Shown piece by piece: positions 27,200 through 35,336 of a DNA stretch of 64,000 nt; within the stretch, counting starts at the first letter, position 1; every line of letters begins with the position of its first letter. Source of the stretch: Sphingomonas sp. Leaf22. GTDB taxonomy: Bacteria > Pseudomonadota > Alphaproteobacteria > Sphingomonadales > Sphingomonadaceae. The notes below the pieces were generated by a model. It saw only the letters and a program-made list of their open reading frames with translations. It had not been told where the DNA came from and did no database searches. The DNA lies in assembly GCF_001421715.1 (NCBI RefSeq), contig NZ_LMKP01000045.1, positions 62,001 to 126,000 of the forward strand. Direction: 5' to 3'. Made by a program: the position numbers and the translations under genes.

Positions 27200-27549
27200 T
27201 GTTCTACCTTGTCGTCAAGGCGCTGGTGTCGGGTATCCTGATCGCGGCTGCATCCGAAGTGGCGAAGCGGTTTCCGGGCTTCGGCGCGCTGATCGCCTCG
27301 CTGCCGCTGGTGTCGGTGCTCGGCATGATCTGGCTGTGGCGCGACAAGCCCGATGCCGAGAACATGGCCGCGCATGCCGGGGCGACCTTCTGGTACGTCC
27401 TCCCGTCGCTGCCGATGTTCCTGCTCATCCCCGCGCTTTTGCGGGCGGGGTTGCCGTTCTGGCTGGCGCTGACCCTGGGGTGCATCCTGACGATCGTGCT
27501 CTACTCGGCGATGACCGTGCTGGCACCGCGGTTCGGGCTGCGCCTGTGA
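27199..27549 (+). CDS. DUF3147 inner-membrane protein
   Basis: A 116-residue hydrophobic protein with four predicted membrane helices. VKALVSGILIAAASEVAKRF opens it, a central FWYVLPSLPMFLLIPALLR segment follows, and the last helix is LALTLGCILTIVLYSAMTV. This matches DUF3147, a family without assigned function. ATG 27199 is chosen because it overlaps the DUF1289 stop (TGATG); the open frame upstream overlaps that gene in another frame and is not coding. Confidence 0.8.
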   Translation: MFYLVVKALVSGILIAAASEVAKRFPGFGALIASLPLVSVLGMIWLWRDKPDAENMAAHAGATFWYVLPSLPMFLLIPALLRAGLPFWLALTLGCILTIVLYSAMTVLAPRFGLRL

Positions 27550-27645
27550 TGTGGGGGGCATTCCCGCCGTGGTTCCCCGTTCGCGACTGCCGTCCTCGCC
27601 GGACGGATCACGCAGCCACCACGGCGGAGTAGCTAAGCCTCGTAT

Positions 27646-27673
27646 CTGCAGCGGCGCGGATGCGCCGTTGCAG
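27646..27673. terminator. Strong hairpin between DUF3147 and mucR-like genes
   Basis: CTGCAGCGGCGC (27646-27657) and GCGCCGTTGCAG (27662-27673) form a 12-base stem with one G-T pair and a GGAT loop. A second short palindrome, AGACAGGGCTGTCT, follows at 27672-27685, next to the end of the converging gene. It is probably a terminator for one or both directions, although no T-tract is present. Confidence 0.5.
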
Positions 27674-27685
27674 ACAGGGCTGTCT

Positions 27686-28126
27686 CTATTCTTCGCTTGC
27701 GGCCGCGCCGCGCGGCTTGCGACCGAGGCCGATCGTCTTGGCCATCGCCCGACGGCTTTCGCTGTAGGTCGGCGCGACCATCGGATAGTCGGCCTTCAGA
27801 TTGTATCGCTTGCGATATTCGTCCGCGGTCAGGCCGTTGCTCGAAAGATGGCGACGCAGCGTACGATAGGGCTTTCCGTCGATCATCGACAGGATGTGGT
27901 CCGGCGAAGCAAGCGATTTGCGCACCGACACTGCCGGCACATATTCCTCGTTCTCGTTCCGCGTTTCCGCGACGGCGGTCTCGGGCGCGTCGAGCTTCGT
28001 CAACGTGTCGTGCATCGCCTGAAGGAATGCCGGTACGTCGGTCGTGGTCACGCGCGTATTGGAATTGCCGAGCCACGCTATCGTCAGTTCGGTTGCGAGT
28101 TCGATCGTGTTCGTTACTTCGGTCAT
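27686..28126 (-). CDS. MucR/Ros-family transcriptional regulator lacking the zinc-site cysteine
   Basis: A 146-residue regulator of the MucR/Ros family. The DNA-binding region (about residues 72-135) has the family core: VSVRKSLASPDHILSMIDG, then KPYRTLRRHLSSNGLTADEYRKRYNL and YPMVAPTYSESRRAMAKTIGLG. Typical members have a Cys in I-x-C-L-x-[DC]-G-K and a C-terminal His pair that hold zinc. Here the Cys positions are Ser and Asp, and only one of the two histidines is obvious. Zinc-free MucR homologues are known, so it may still bind DNA. MucR proteins regulate exopolysaccharide, motility and cell-cycle genes in alphaproteobacteria. The target here is unknown. Confidence 0.87.
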   Translation of the reverse strand: MTEVTNTIELATELTIAWLGNSNTRVTTTDVPAFLQAMHDTLTKLDAPETAVAETRNENEEYVPAVSVRKSLASPDHILSMIDGKPYRTLRRHLSSNGLTADEYRKRYNLKADYPMVAPTYSESRRAMAKTIGLGRKPRGAAASEE

Positions 28127-28209
28127 TCGGTTACATCCGGTACTATTGTTATGTTTACATTAGATCGAAATGATACGGATTCAATATCTACACCTGTATC
28201 CGGATCGGA

Positions 28210-28407
28210 TTAAAGGCTGATCCCTCGTTTCATCATTTCGAATTTGGCGATTTCCTTGAGCGGATTGTCCGCCTTCGCATCGAAGATATCGGCAAGATCG
28301 AGAAGGTCGTCATTGTCGAGCGCCACGATCGCAGCTTCGATGGCGACGACACGCTGCTCGGTCCGTTCGCTTTTTTCAGCGATCCGCTTCATTCTGGTTC
28401 TCAGCAT
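28210..28407 (-). CDS. Small charged helical protein, unknown function
   Basis: A 65-residue mostly helical protein with alternating charged and hydrophobic residues (EKSERTEQRVVAIEAAIVAL, then LLDLADIFDAK). I do not recognise a family. I chose ATG 28407 because AGGAC lies nine bases upstream; an in-frame ATG at 28437 would give 75 residues without a clear ribosome-binding site. It sits in an AT-richer pocket 83 bases upstream of the MucR-like gene, on the same strand, and could be co-transcribed with it. Confidence 0.5.
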   Translation of the reverse strand: MLRTRMKRIAEKSERTEQRVVAIEAAIVALDNDDLLDLADIFDAKADNPLKEIAKFEMMKRGISL

Positions 28408-28437
28408 ATTGCATGTCCTATGCGGCCGTTTTGCCAT

Positions 28438-28889
28438 ATCGTCCAGTGCAATACGACCTCCGCCAGGCTTGTTCCCGCAATCGATCTTGATTCGTAGCGG
28501 GTGCCGCTGTCGTTAGTCGGGATTACGGCCGATCGATCGACGCGTCATACTGTCGGAGGCCGCTTCGCCGAATATTGGGAACGGCGTTTTTCTGCCCGGA
28601 TTGCGCCGCTATTAACCGCGATCGACGTTGCGTCGGTCGTCGGCGACCGACAATGCTTTCCTTCGACCACAATTCTGTCGGCCATTCGGATGGTACAAGG
28701 GTGAGGCTTTTGTCGAAAGGTCTTGCGCGATGGTCGTCCGACCGCGAAGCGAGAGGCGCCGAACGCCATCTTGCCCGCATGGTCCCGTTCGCCGATAGTC
28801 AGGACGTCGCGGCGCGACGGGTCGGGGCTAACAATTCGGCTCCCGCCGTATGAACAAACGCCTTATAAACAAACATTGTCAGGAAGAGG
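28438..28889. other. Gene-free interval before the glycosidase pair
   Basis: No gene is supported here. Several short open frames on both strands lack ribosome-binding sites and family features. The base composition is less GC-rich than in the surrounding genes. It presumably contains the promoter of the GH5 gene, whose ribosome-binding site AGGAAGAGG lies just before 28890. Confidence 0.45.
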
Positions 28890-30161
28890 ATGACCGATAT
28901 CGTGCAGCATTCGTGGCTTTCACCGCGTACCGGTTGGAACGCCGGCCTCGCCGTGTTCGCGATCGGGCTGATTACCGGCTGTTCCGGCACCGGCAATGCG
29001 TCGGGAAGCGTGTCGGCCCCGCCAACCGCGACGGTCACGCCGGGCCCGATACCCACACCGGTCGCGACGCCGTCACCGACACCGGTCGCGACGTCGTCAC
29101 CGACGATGACCGCGACGCAGTTCGCCGCGCGGATGGTGCCCGGCTGGAACCTCGGTAACTCGCTGGAGGCGATCGGTGGTGCGCCCGCCCCGACGACCGT
29201 CTCGCAGGAGACGGCATGGGGCAATCCGGTCGTGTCGCAGGCGCTGTTGAACGCGGTCGCAGCGGCGGGTTTCAAGAGCATTCGCGTGCCCGTTTCGTGG
29301 AAACAATATGCCGACGCCAACGACCGGATCGGGGCGGCATGGTTCGACCCCGTCGCGCAGGTGGTCGATCAGGCGCGTCAGGCCGGGCTGATCGTCATTA
29401 TCAACGTCCATTGGGACGGGGGCTGGCTGCAACCGACCTATGCCGATCAGGCGGCAGCCAATGCGCGGCTCAAGACCTTCTGGACGCAGATCGCGACCCG
29501 GTTCCGCGATCAGGACGACCGCCTGTTGTTCGCGGGTACCAACGAAGTCATGGTCAAGGACAATTACAACGCGCCAACCGCCGAACATTGCGCCGTACAG
29601 AATGGTTTCAACAAGGTCTTCGTCGACGCGGTGCGCGCGACCGGCGGCGGCAATGCCAGCCGCTATCTGATCGTGCAGGGCTATAATACCAACATCGACC
29701 ACACCATCGCGTGCAACGCCACGCTGCCTACCGACAGCGTTGTCGGACGGATGATGATGGAGGTGCATTATTACGACCCCTATGATTTCGCGCTGAACGA
29801 GAAGAGCGCGATCTGGCAATGGGGCGCGGGCGCGACCGACCCGAAGGCCGTTCAGGCGTGGGGGAACGAAGAGGGGGTCGATGCGGCGTTCCGGAAGGTG
29901 AAGGTGACCTTCGCCGACCGGGGCATTCCCGTCATTCTGGGCGAATATGGCGCGATCGCCAAGACGAAGTATGATCCGGCCGGCAAGTACCGGGCCGCAT
30001 GGGACCGTTATGTCACCCGGTCGGCGGTGCAGCACGGCATGGTCCCGATCTATTGGGACAATGGTCCGACCGGCAATCACACCCTCGGCCTGTTCGATCG
30101 CGCGGCGGCCCGCGTGGTCCATGCCGATATCGTCGAGGCCATCGTGCAGGCAGCGAAATGA
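28890..30161 (+). CDS. GH5 endoglucanase-type lipoprotein
   Basis: A 423-residue glycoside hydrolase family 5 enzyme. The N-terminus carries a lipoprotein signal ending in ITGC (Cys31), followed by a long Pro/Thr/Val linker (about residues 44-72). The catalytic barrel starts with MVPGWNLGNSLEA, typical of GH5 cellulases. Further family blocks are KSIRVPVSWKQYA, IIINVHWDGGW, the acid/base Glu in FAGTNEVM near residue 217, HYYDPYDF, and the nucleophile Glu in VILGEYGA near residue 354. The enzyme should face the periplasm or cell surface and cleave beta-1,4-type glucans. Its stop overlaps the GH39 start by 4 bases (ATGA), so the two enzymes probably act on the same polysaccharide. Confidence 0.88.
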   Translation: MTDIVQHSWLSPRTGWNAGLAVFAIGLITGCSGTGNASGSVSAPPTATVTPGPIPTPVATPSPTPVATSSPTMTATQFAARMVPGWNLGNSLEAIGGAPAPTTVSQETAWGNPVVSQALLNAVAAAGFKSIRVPVSWKQYADANDRIGAAWFDPVAQVVDQARQAGLIVIINVHWDGGWLQPTYADQAAANARLKTFWTQIATRFRDQDDRLLFAGTNEVMVKDNYNAPTAEHCAVQNGFNKVFVDAVRATGGGNASRYLIVQGYNTNIDHTIACNATLPTDSVVGRMMMEVHYYDPYDFALNEKSAIWQWGAGATDPKAVQAWGNEEGVDAAFRKVKVTFADRGIPVILGEYGAIAKTKYDPAGKYRAAWDRYVTRSAVQHGMVPIYWDNGPTGNHTLGLFDRAAARVVHADIVEAIVQAAK

Positions 30162-31756
30162 TGACCGTTCCGACGGGCGGTTTCCTGCGACGCGCGATGC
30201 TCGCCCCGGCGATGGCGTTGGGGCTGATCGTGACGCCGGCGAGCAGCGTCCCGGGGACGGCGCAACGTGCGGCGGCGCGCGCGATCGTTATCGACGTGCG
30301 CGGGGACACCACACCGCGCGATCGCATGGCGCAGATGTCGATCGGGTCCGACTTCCCCGGCACGCTGATCCGCGAGGACAGTCTGGCGCAGTTGGCGACG
30401 GTGCAGAAGGAGCTGCGGTTCCGCTACATCCGCTTCCATCACGTCTTTGCCGACGAACTGGGTACCTATCGCGAGCAGAATGGCAGGCCGGTCCATGACT
30501 GGACCCGGCTGGACCATCTCTACGACCGTCTGCTCGGCATGGGGCTGAAACCGTTCGTCGAACTGGGCTTCACGCCCGATGCCATGAAACAGTCGGATCA
30601 GACCATCTTCTACTGGAAGGGCAACACCTCGCATCCGCAGCCCGAAAAGTGGACGGCGCTGGTCGATGCGTTCGTGCGGCATATGATCGCGCGCTACGGC
30701 CAACAGGAAGTCCGCAGCTGGTATTTCGAATTCTGGAACGAGCCCAATCTGGCCGGTTTCTGGGAAAAGGGCGACCAGCAGGCCTATTTCGACTATTATG
30801 GCCGCACCGCGCGGACGATCAAGGCGATCGACCCCGCGCTACGTGTCGGCGGACCGTCGACCGCGGGTGCCGCGTGGGTGCCCGAATTCCTACGCTATGT
30901 GGAGCGCGAGAAGCTCCCGATCGATTTCGTCACGACGCATACCTATGGCGTCGAAGGCGGGTTCCTCGATGAAAAGGGCGAAGGCGACAACAAGCTGTCG
31001 CGCAACCCCGACGCGATCGTCAACGACGTCCGCAAGGTGCGCGGGGAGATCGACGCGACGCGCTATGCCGGCCTGCCGCTGTTCTTCACCGAATGGAGCA
31101 CCAGCTACAACCCGCGCGATCCGATCCACGACGATTACATGGGTGCCGCCTATATCCTGTCCAAACTGCGCCGGACCGAGGGTCTGGTGCAGGGCATGAG
31201 CTATTGGACCTATAGCGATCTGTTCGAGGAGCCCGGGCCACAGCGCAAGCCGTTCGAGGGCGGCTTCGGGCTGATGAACCCGCAGGGCATTCGCAAGGCG
31301 GCGTGGTTCGCGTACAAATATCTGGCGGAACTGGGCGACCGGGAACTCCGGACGGGTGACGAGGCGAGCATCGCGACGTTGCGGGGCAACGCGTTGCAGG
31401 TGCTGGCGTGGCGCGACGTGCTGCCCGATCAAAACGTCAGCAACCGGCCGTTCTTCACCAAAATCCGCCCGCCGGCCGCCGCACCGGACCTGACGATTCA
31501 GGCGCGCGGGTTGAAGCCGGGGTCCTATCGCCTGTCGGTGCGGCGAACCGGATATGAACGCAACGACGCCTATACCCGCTATCTTCAGATGGGCAGCCCG
31601 ACGAAATTGACGTCGGCGCAACTCGGCGCGCTGCAATCGCTGACGAAGGACACCGCCGTGGTCCGTAGCATCGCCGTCGGGCGCGACGGCGTCGCGCGCG
31701 TCGATCTACCGATGCACGATCACGACGTCGTGATGATCGAACTGACCAGATCGTAA
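30158..31756 (+). CDS. GH39 beta-xylosidase-type glycosidase
   Basis: A 532-residue exported glycosidase. A signal peptide lies in residues 1-40 (LRRAMLAPAMALGLIVTPASS). The GH39 barrel shows IREDSLAQLATVQKELRFRY, the acid/base Glu in WYFEFWNEPNLAGFW near residues 188-202, THTYGVEGG, and the nucleophile in LFFTEWSTSY near residues 307-316. A C-terminal beta-sandwich follows (about 410-532), as in the family. GH39 members are beta-xylosidases or iduronidases; the bacterial layout points to xylosidase-like activity on oligosaccharides. The start ATG overlaps the GH5 stop. A second ATG three bases later is also possible. Confidence 0.88.
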   Translation: MMTVPTGGFLRRAMLAPAMALGLIVTPASSVPGTAQRAAARAIVIDVRGDTTPRDRMAQMSIGSDFPGTLIREDSLAQLATVQKELRFRYIRFHHVFADELGTYREQNGRPVHDWTRLDHLYDRLLGMGLKPFVELGFTPDAMKQSDQTIFYWKGNTSHPQPEKWTALVDAFVRHMIARYGQQEVRSWYFEFWNEPNLAGFWEKGDQQAYFDYYGRTARTIKAIDPALRVGGPSTAGAAWVPEFLRYVEREKLPIDFVTTHTYGVEGGFLDEKGEGDNKLSRNPDAIVNDVRKVRGEIDATRYAGLPLFFTEWSTSYNPRDPIHDDYMGAAYILSKLRRTEGLVQGMSYWTYSDLFEEPGPQRKPFEGGFGLMNPQGIRKAAWFAYKYLAELGDRELRTGDEASIATLRGNALQVLAWRDVLPDQNVSNRPFFTKIRPPAAAPDLTIQARGLKPGSYRLSVRRTGYERNDAYTRYLQMGSPTKLTSAQLGALQSLTKDTAVVRSIAVGRDGVARVDLPMHDHDVVMIELTRS

Positions 31757-31827
31757 CGCGCTTCGACGGGAGGGCGGGCGGACAGGCCCCGGCATCGTCC
31801 CTTCGTCGCGCCCGATACGGCTGACGG

Positions 31828-32379
31828 TCAGCGCAGGATGACGTCGGCTCCGTGTTTGTGCGCGCGAATTTCCGCTTCGCTCAGGCCGTTGATCTCGTGC
31901 GGGAAGATCAGCCAGTCGTTGGTCTCATGGACGTAATAGTCGGGCTTCAGGTCGGTCACGTTGCGCGATGGTTTGAAATAGACGGTCGCGACCTTCACTT
32001 CGTCCGGGATGTTGTTGCGGCAGCGTTCTTTCAGCTCCTTCAGCACCGCACGGATCGATCGGCCGGAATCGAAGACGTCATCGATCAGCAGCAGGCGATC
32101 CTCGGGGTTGAGGACGTCGATCAGATAGCCGAGGCCGTAGATGCGGACCTGCGGGTCCTGCCGGTCGATGCCGGTATAGGAGGTGGTGCGGATCGCGATG
32201 TGATCGCTCTGGATACCGCGATATTCCAGCAGTTCCTGCACCGCGATGCCCACCGGCGCGCCCCCGCGCCAGATGCCGACGATATGGGTCGGCCGGAACC
32301 CCGAATCGAAGACGAGATTGGCGAGGCGAAAGGAATCCTCAAGCAGGCGATCGGCGGACAGATAGACTTTGGTGACCAC
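31828..32379 (-). CDS. Hypoxanthine phosphoribosyltransferase-like enzyme
   Basis: A 183-residue type I phosphoribosyltransferase. HIVGIWRGGAPVGIAVQELL supplies the pyrophosphate-loop region near residues 32-51. The PRPP-binding signature RLLLIDDVFDSGRSIRAVL lies near residues 94-112, and YYVHETNDWLIFPHE gives the purine-ring-binding end. This subfamily salvages hypoxanthine (possibly xanthine or guanine) to the nucleotide using PRPP. Initiation is at GTG 32379 with GGAAG upstream. It is the outermost gene of the purine region on this side, with the adenine deaminase gene 300 bases further out on the same strand. That fits salvage of the hypoxanthine this enzyme would produce. Confidence 0.85.
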   Translation of the reverse strand: MVTKVYLSADRLLEDSFRLANLVFDSGFRPTHIVGIWRGGAPVGIAVQELLEYRGIQSDHIAIRTTSYTGIDRQDPQVRIYGLGYLIDVLNPEDRLLLIDDVFDSGRSIRAVLKELKERCRNNIPDEVKVATVYFKPSRNVTDLKPDYYVHETNDWLIFPHEINGLSEAEIRAHKHGADVILR

Positions 32380-32483
32380 AAGACTTCCAGTATCGTTGCA
32401 CGGTTGGCGCGCGCGAAAAATCCGTCCGAAACGCCGCGATCATATTGTCGGCCGTCCGCCGAAAGCGCAAGCGACCCGGTAGT

Positions 32484-32612
32484 TGCGAGACCTTTGCGAA
32501 GGTCGCAAACGTGGCCGAGACCTCGCCGTACCCCCGCGCAGGCGGGGGTCCAGAGCAAAGCAGAACAACGGCTTGTGCCTGGAACCCTGGACCCCCGCCT
32601 GCGCGGGGGTAC
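32484..32612. repeat. Double-hairpin dispersed repeat, copy B
   Basis: Two arms of 26 bases, 32528-32553 and 32587-32612, are perfect inverted copies of each other (GTACCCCCGCGCAGGCGGGG onward), and each arm is itself a CCCCCGC-GCAG-GCGGGGG hairpin. The 33-base centre contains AGCAGAACAACGGCTTG, shared with copy A at 8032-8160. It lies between the phosphoribosyltransferase and adenine deaminase genes, which are both read leftwards, so it may also end or attenuate transcription between them. The remaining bases 32380-32679 hold no gene. Confidence 0.8.
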
Positions 32613-32679
32613 GGCAGGGGGGCGGGATCGGTACTTCCGCAGAGGTTTCGCATTTGCAGAGACGCAGGAAGGAACCTGC

Positions 32680-33693
32680 CTAGTCGGCGGTCCGGGCAAA
32701 GGCGTCGAGGCTGGCGAGGTGGCCGGCGATCGCGGCATCGTCCATGAACGACCCGAGAAAGCTGTTGCGCGCCAGCGTCACGAGGTCCGCACGGGAGAGT
32801 TGCCGGGACCCGGCGACGGCGCGGTAGTTCGCGGCGACATAGCCGCCGAAATAGGCCGGATCATCCGAATTGATCGTCGCGCGCAGCCCGAGGGCGAGCA
32901 TCCGGTCGATCGGATGATCCGCCATGTCCTTCACCACGCACAATTTGTGGTTGGATAGCGGGCAGACGGTCAGCGTCATCGCTTCGCGGGCGAGGCGGGC
33001 GGTCAGCAGCGGGTCTTCGAGCGCGCGATTGCCATGGTCGAGACGGTCGATCCGCAACAGGTCGAGCGCTTCATGGACATAAGCGGGCGGCCCTTCCTCG
33101 CCGGCATGGGCCACGCGCTTGAGACCGGCATCGCCGGCCGCCGCAAACACCCGCGCGAATTTCGACGGCGGATGGCCGACTTCCGAGGAATCGAGCCCGA
33201 CGCCATCGATGCGGTCGAGCCACTTCTCCGCCTGCGCGAACGTGGCGAAGGCGGCGTCCTCGTCGAGGTGACGCAGGAAGCACAGGATCAGCTTCGACGT
33301 CAGGCCATGGCGTTCCTGCGCGCGGGTCATGCCGGCGAGCAGTCCCTCCATCACCACGTCGAACGGGATACCGCGATCGGTATGGGTTTGCGGATCGAAG
33401 AAGATTTCGGAATGCACCACGCCATCAGCCGCCGCCCGGTCGAAATAGGCGACCGCGAGGTCGTGGAAATCCTCGGCGGTGTGCAAGACGTCGGCACCGG
33501 CATAATAGATGTCGAGAAAGTCCTGCAGGTTGGAAAAGGCATAGGCGGCGCGGACCTCGTCCACCGAACGGAACGGGATGTCGACGTGGTTCCGCCGGGC
33601 AAGGTCGAACATCAGTTCCGGTTCGAGACTGCCCTCGATATGCAGATGCAGTTCGGCCTTGGGCAGGGCGGTGATGAAATCGTCATCGGTCAT
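32680..33693 (-). CDS. Adenine deaminase (adenosine deaminase superfamily)
   Basis: A 337-residue zinc enzyme of the adenosine/AMP deaminase family. Metal and catalytic residues are visible in LPKAELHLHIEGSLEP near residues 10-25, RVAHAGEEGPPAYV near 192-205 (His, catalytic Glu region), RLDHGNRALED, CPLSNHKLCVV and INSDDPAYFGGY near 272-283. The SSEVGHPPSKFARVF block near residues 169-183 is typical of the bacterial adenine deaminases of this fold, which act on free adenine rather than adenosine. The product hypoxanthine feeds the phosphoribosyltransferase and xanthine dehydrogenase encoded nearby. ATG 33693 is preferred because GGAGCC precedes it; ATG 33708 is possible. A large inverted repeat lies just upstream. 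Confidence 0.87.
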   Translation of the reverse strand: MTDDDFITALPKAELHLHIEGSLEPELMFDLARRNHVDIPFRSVDEVRAAYAFSNLQDFLDIYYAGADVLHTAEDFHDLAVAYFDRAAADGVVHSEIFFDPQTHTDRGIPFDVVMEGLLAGMTRAQERHGLTSKLILCFLRHLDEDAAFATFAQAEKWLDRIDGVGLDSSEVGHPPSKFARVFAAAGDAGLKRVAHAGEEGPPAYVHEALDLLRIDRLDHGNRALEDPLLTARLAREAMTLTVCPLSNHKLCVVKDMADHPIDRMLALGLRATINSDDPAYFGGYVAANYRAVAGSRQLSRADLVTLARNSFLGSFMDDAAIAGHLASLDAFARTAD

Positions 33694-33708
33694 GCGGGCA
33701 GGCTCCAT

Positions 33709-33751
33709 CGATTGCGCATCGTGGCGCGATGTTGCCCACCATGCGCAATCG
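33709..33751. promoter_or_regulatory. Inverted repeat between adenine deaminase and permease genes
   Basis: CGATTGCGCAT (33709-33719) and ATGCGCAATCG (33741-33751) are perfect 11-base inverted arms. Inside them GTGG and CCAC also pair, extending the symmetry to 16 positions with one mismatch. The position in a divergent promoter region suggests an operator. The half-site ATTGCGC recurs in the promoter at 51831-51850. Confidence 0.5.
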
Positions 33752-33926
33752 CCGCCGCCGGCGATAGCCTCCCGACCCCAAATTCTGCCGGCGATCGGCC
33801 GGATGCGGCACCCCGGCGGCGAGCGATGCCTTTTCTCGATCGCTTCGTGCCAGAAACGGCGCTGGTGGCGGGCGGTTCGATGTCGATACCATGACCGTCA
33901 TCGATCAGTGGACGGAGACCCACCCC

Positions 33927-35333
33927 ATGCAATCGGCGACGACGGAGTTGCCCCTCGCGGGGAAAGGGCTGGCCGATGCGGCGTTCGTGCCGGCGGATGA
34001 CCGGATGGCGGACGGCGTCGACGCGGTATTGCCCGCCCGGCGGCTGGTGCCGCTGGCGCTCCAGCACGTGCTGGTCATGTATGCCGGGGCGGTCGCCGTG
34101 CCGCTGGTGGTCGGTCGCGCGCTCGACCTGCCGCCCGCGCAATTGGGGCTGCTCATCAGCGCCGATCTGGTCGCCTGCGGCTTTGCCACGTTGATCCAGA
34201 CGCTGGGCTTGCCCAGGGTCGGCATCCGCCTGCCGATCGTGATGGGGGTGACCTTTGCGTCGATCAGCCCGATGCTGGCGATGATCGCCACCGGCCATGC
34301 CGAAGGATCGCCGCCCGAGACGGTGCTGCGCGGTATCTACGGGGCGGTCATCATCGCCGGGCTGTTCGGGTTCCTGATCGCGCCGTTCGTCGGCCGGGTG
34401 TCGCGCCTGTTTCCGCCGGCGGTGACCGGGACGGTGATCCTGTCGATCGGATTGAGCCTGATGCGGGTCGGGATCAACTGGACGGCGGGCGGACAGCCGA
34501 CCGATCCCGGATATGGCGCACCGGCGCATCTGCTGCTCGCGCTGCTGACGCTCGGCGTCGTGCTGTGCCTGATGCGGTTCGGGCATGGCCTGTTGCGCAG
34601 CGGTGCGGTGCTCGTCGGGACGGTCGCGGGGACGGCCGTTGCCGGGGCGATGGGGCATGTCGATCTGACGCCGGTCCGCGATGCGCCATGGTTCGCGCTG
34701 GTGCGTCCGTTCCAGTTCGGATGGCCGACCTTCGAAGTACCGGCGTCGATCGCGATGTGCCTCGTCATGATGACGGTGATGATCGAATCCTTCGGCATGT
34801 TCATGGCGGCGGGGCAGATGGTCGGGCGGCCGGTCGATCGCGGGCAGATGGTGCGCGGGCTGCGCGGCGACGCGGCGGGCACGCTGCTGGGCGGGGTGTT
34901 CAATACCTTTCCCTACACCTCGTTCGCGCAGAATATCGGGCTGTTGAGCATCACCGGCGTGCGGTCGCGCTTCGTTTGTGCAGGGGCGGGGGTCATCCTG
35001 CTCGCGCTCGGGCTATGCCCGAAGCTGGCGGCGCTGGTCGCGGCGGTGCCCTTGCCGGTGCTGGGCGGCGCGGCGCTGGTCATGTTCGGGATGATCGCGG
35101 CGACCGGCATTCGCATTCTGGGGTCGGTCGATCTGACCTTCGAACGGCTGGTCACCGTCGCGGTATCGATCGCCGTCGGGTTGATCCCGGTCTTGTCCGA
35201 CCGGTTCTTTCAGGCGATGCCGACCGCGCTCGCGCCGTTGCTGCATTCGGGCATCGTGCTGGCGTCGATCAGCGCGGTCGGGCTCAATGCCTTTTTCAGC
35301 GGGCGGTCGAGTAGCGACGATCCGATGGCGTGA
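33927..35333 (+). CDS. NCS2/NAT-family xanthine/uric acid permease
   Basis: A 468-residue inner-membrane protein with about 12-14 hydrophobic segments. It carries the nucleobase-ascorbate transporter signature GVFNTFPYTSFAQNIGLLS near residues 326-344, with TGVRSR following, and QHVLVMYAGAVAVPLVVG near residues 47-64 including the conserved QH. Members of this branch move xanthine, urate or uracil with protons or sodium. The context (adenine deaminase, 8-oxoguanine deaminase, xanthine dehydrogenase) favours a purine. I prefer ATG 33927 because GGAGA precedes it; ATG 33891 would add 12 residues. It converges with the deaminase gene that ends 4 bases downstream. Confidence 0.88.
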   Translation: MQSATTELPLAGKGLADAAFVPADDRMADGVDAVLPARRLVPLALQHVLVMYAGAVAVPLVVGRALDLPPAQLGLLISADLVACGFATLIQTLGLPRVGIRLPIVMGVTFASISPMLAMIATGHAEGSPPETVLRGIYGAVIIAGLFGFLIAPFVGRVSRLFPPAVTGTVILSIGLSLMRVGINWTAGGQPTDPGYGAPAHLLLALLTLGVVLCLMRFGHGLLRSGAVLVGTVAGTAVAGAMGHVDLTPVRDAPWFALVRPFQFGWPTFEVPASIAMCLVMMTVMIESFGMFMAAGQMVGRPVDRGQMVRGLRGDAAGTLLGGVFNTFPYTSFAQNIGLLSITGVRSRFVCAGAGVILLALGLCPKLAALVAAVPLPVLGGAALVMFGMIAATGIRILGSVDLTFERLVTVAVSIAVGLIPVLSDRFFQAMPTALAPLLHSGIVLASISAVGLNAFFSGRSSSDDPMA

Positions 35334-35336
35334 CGA

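Noticed and set aside
28501..28853. Short frames on both strands before the GH5 gene
   Set aside because: No ribosome-binding sites and no recognisable protein features.
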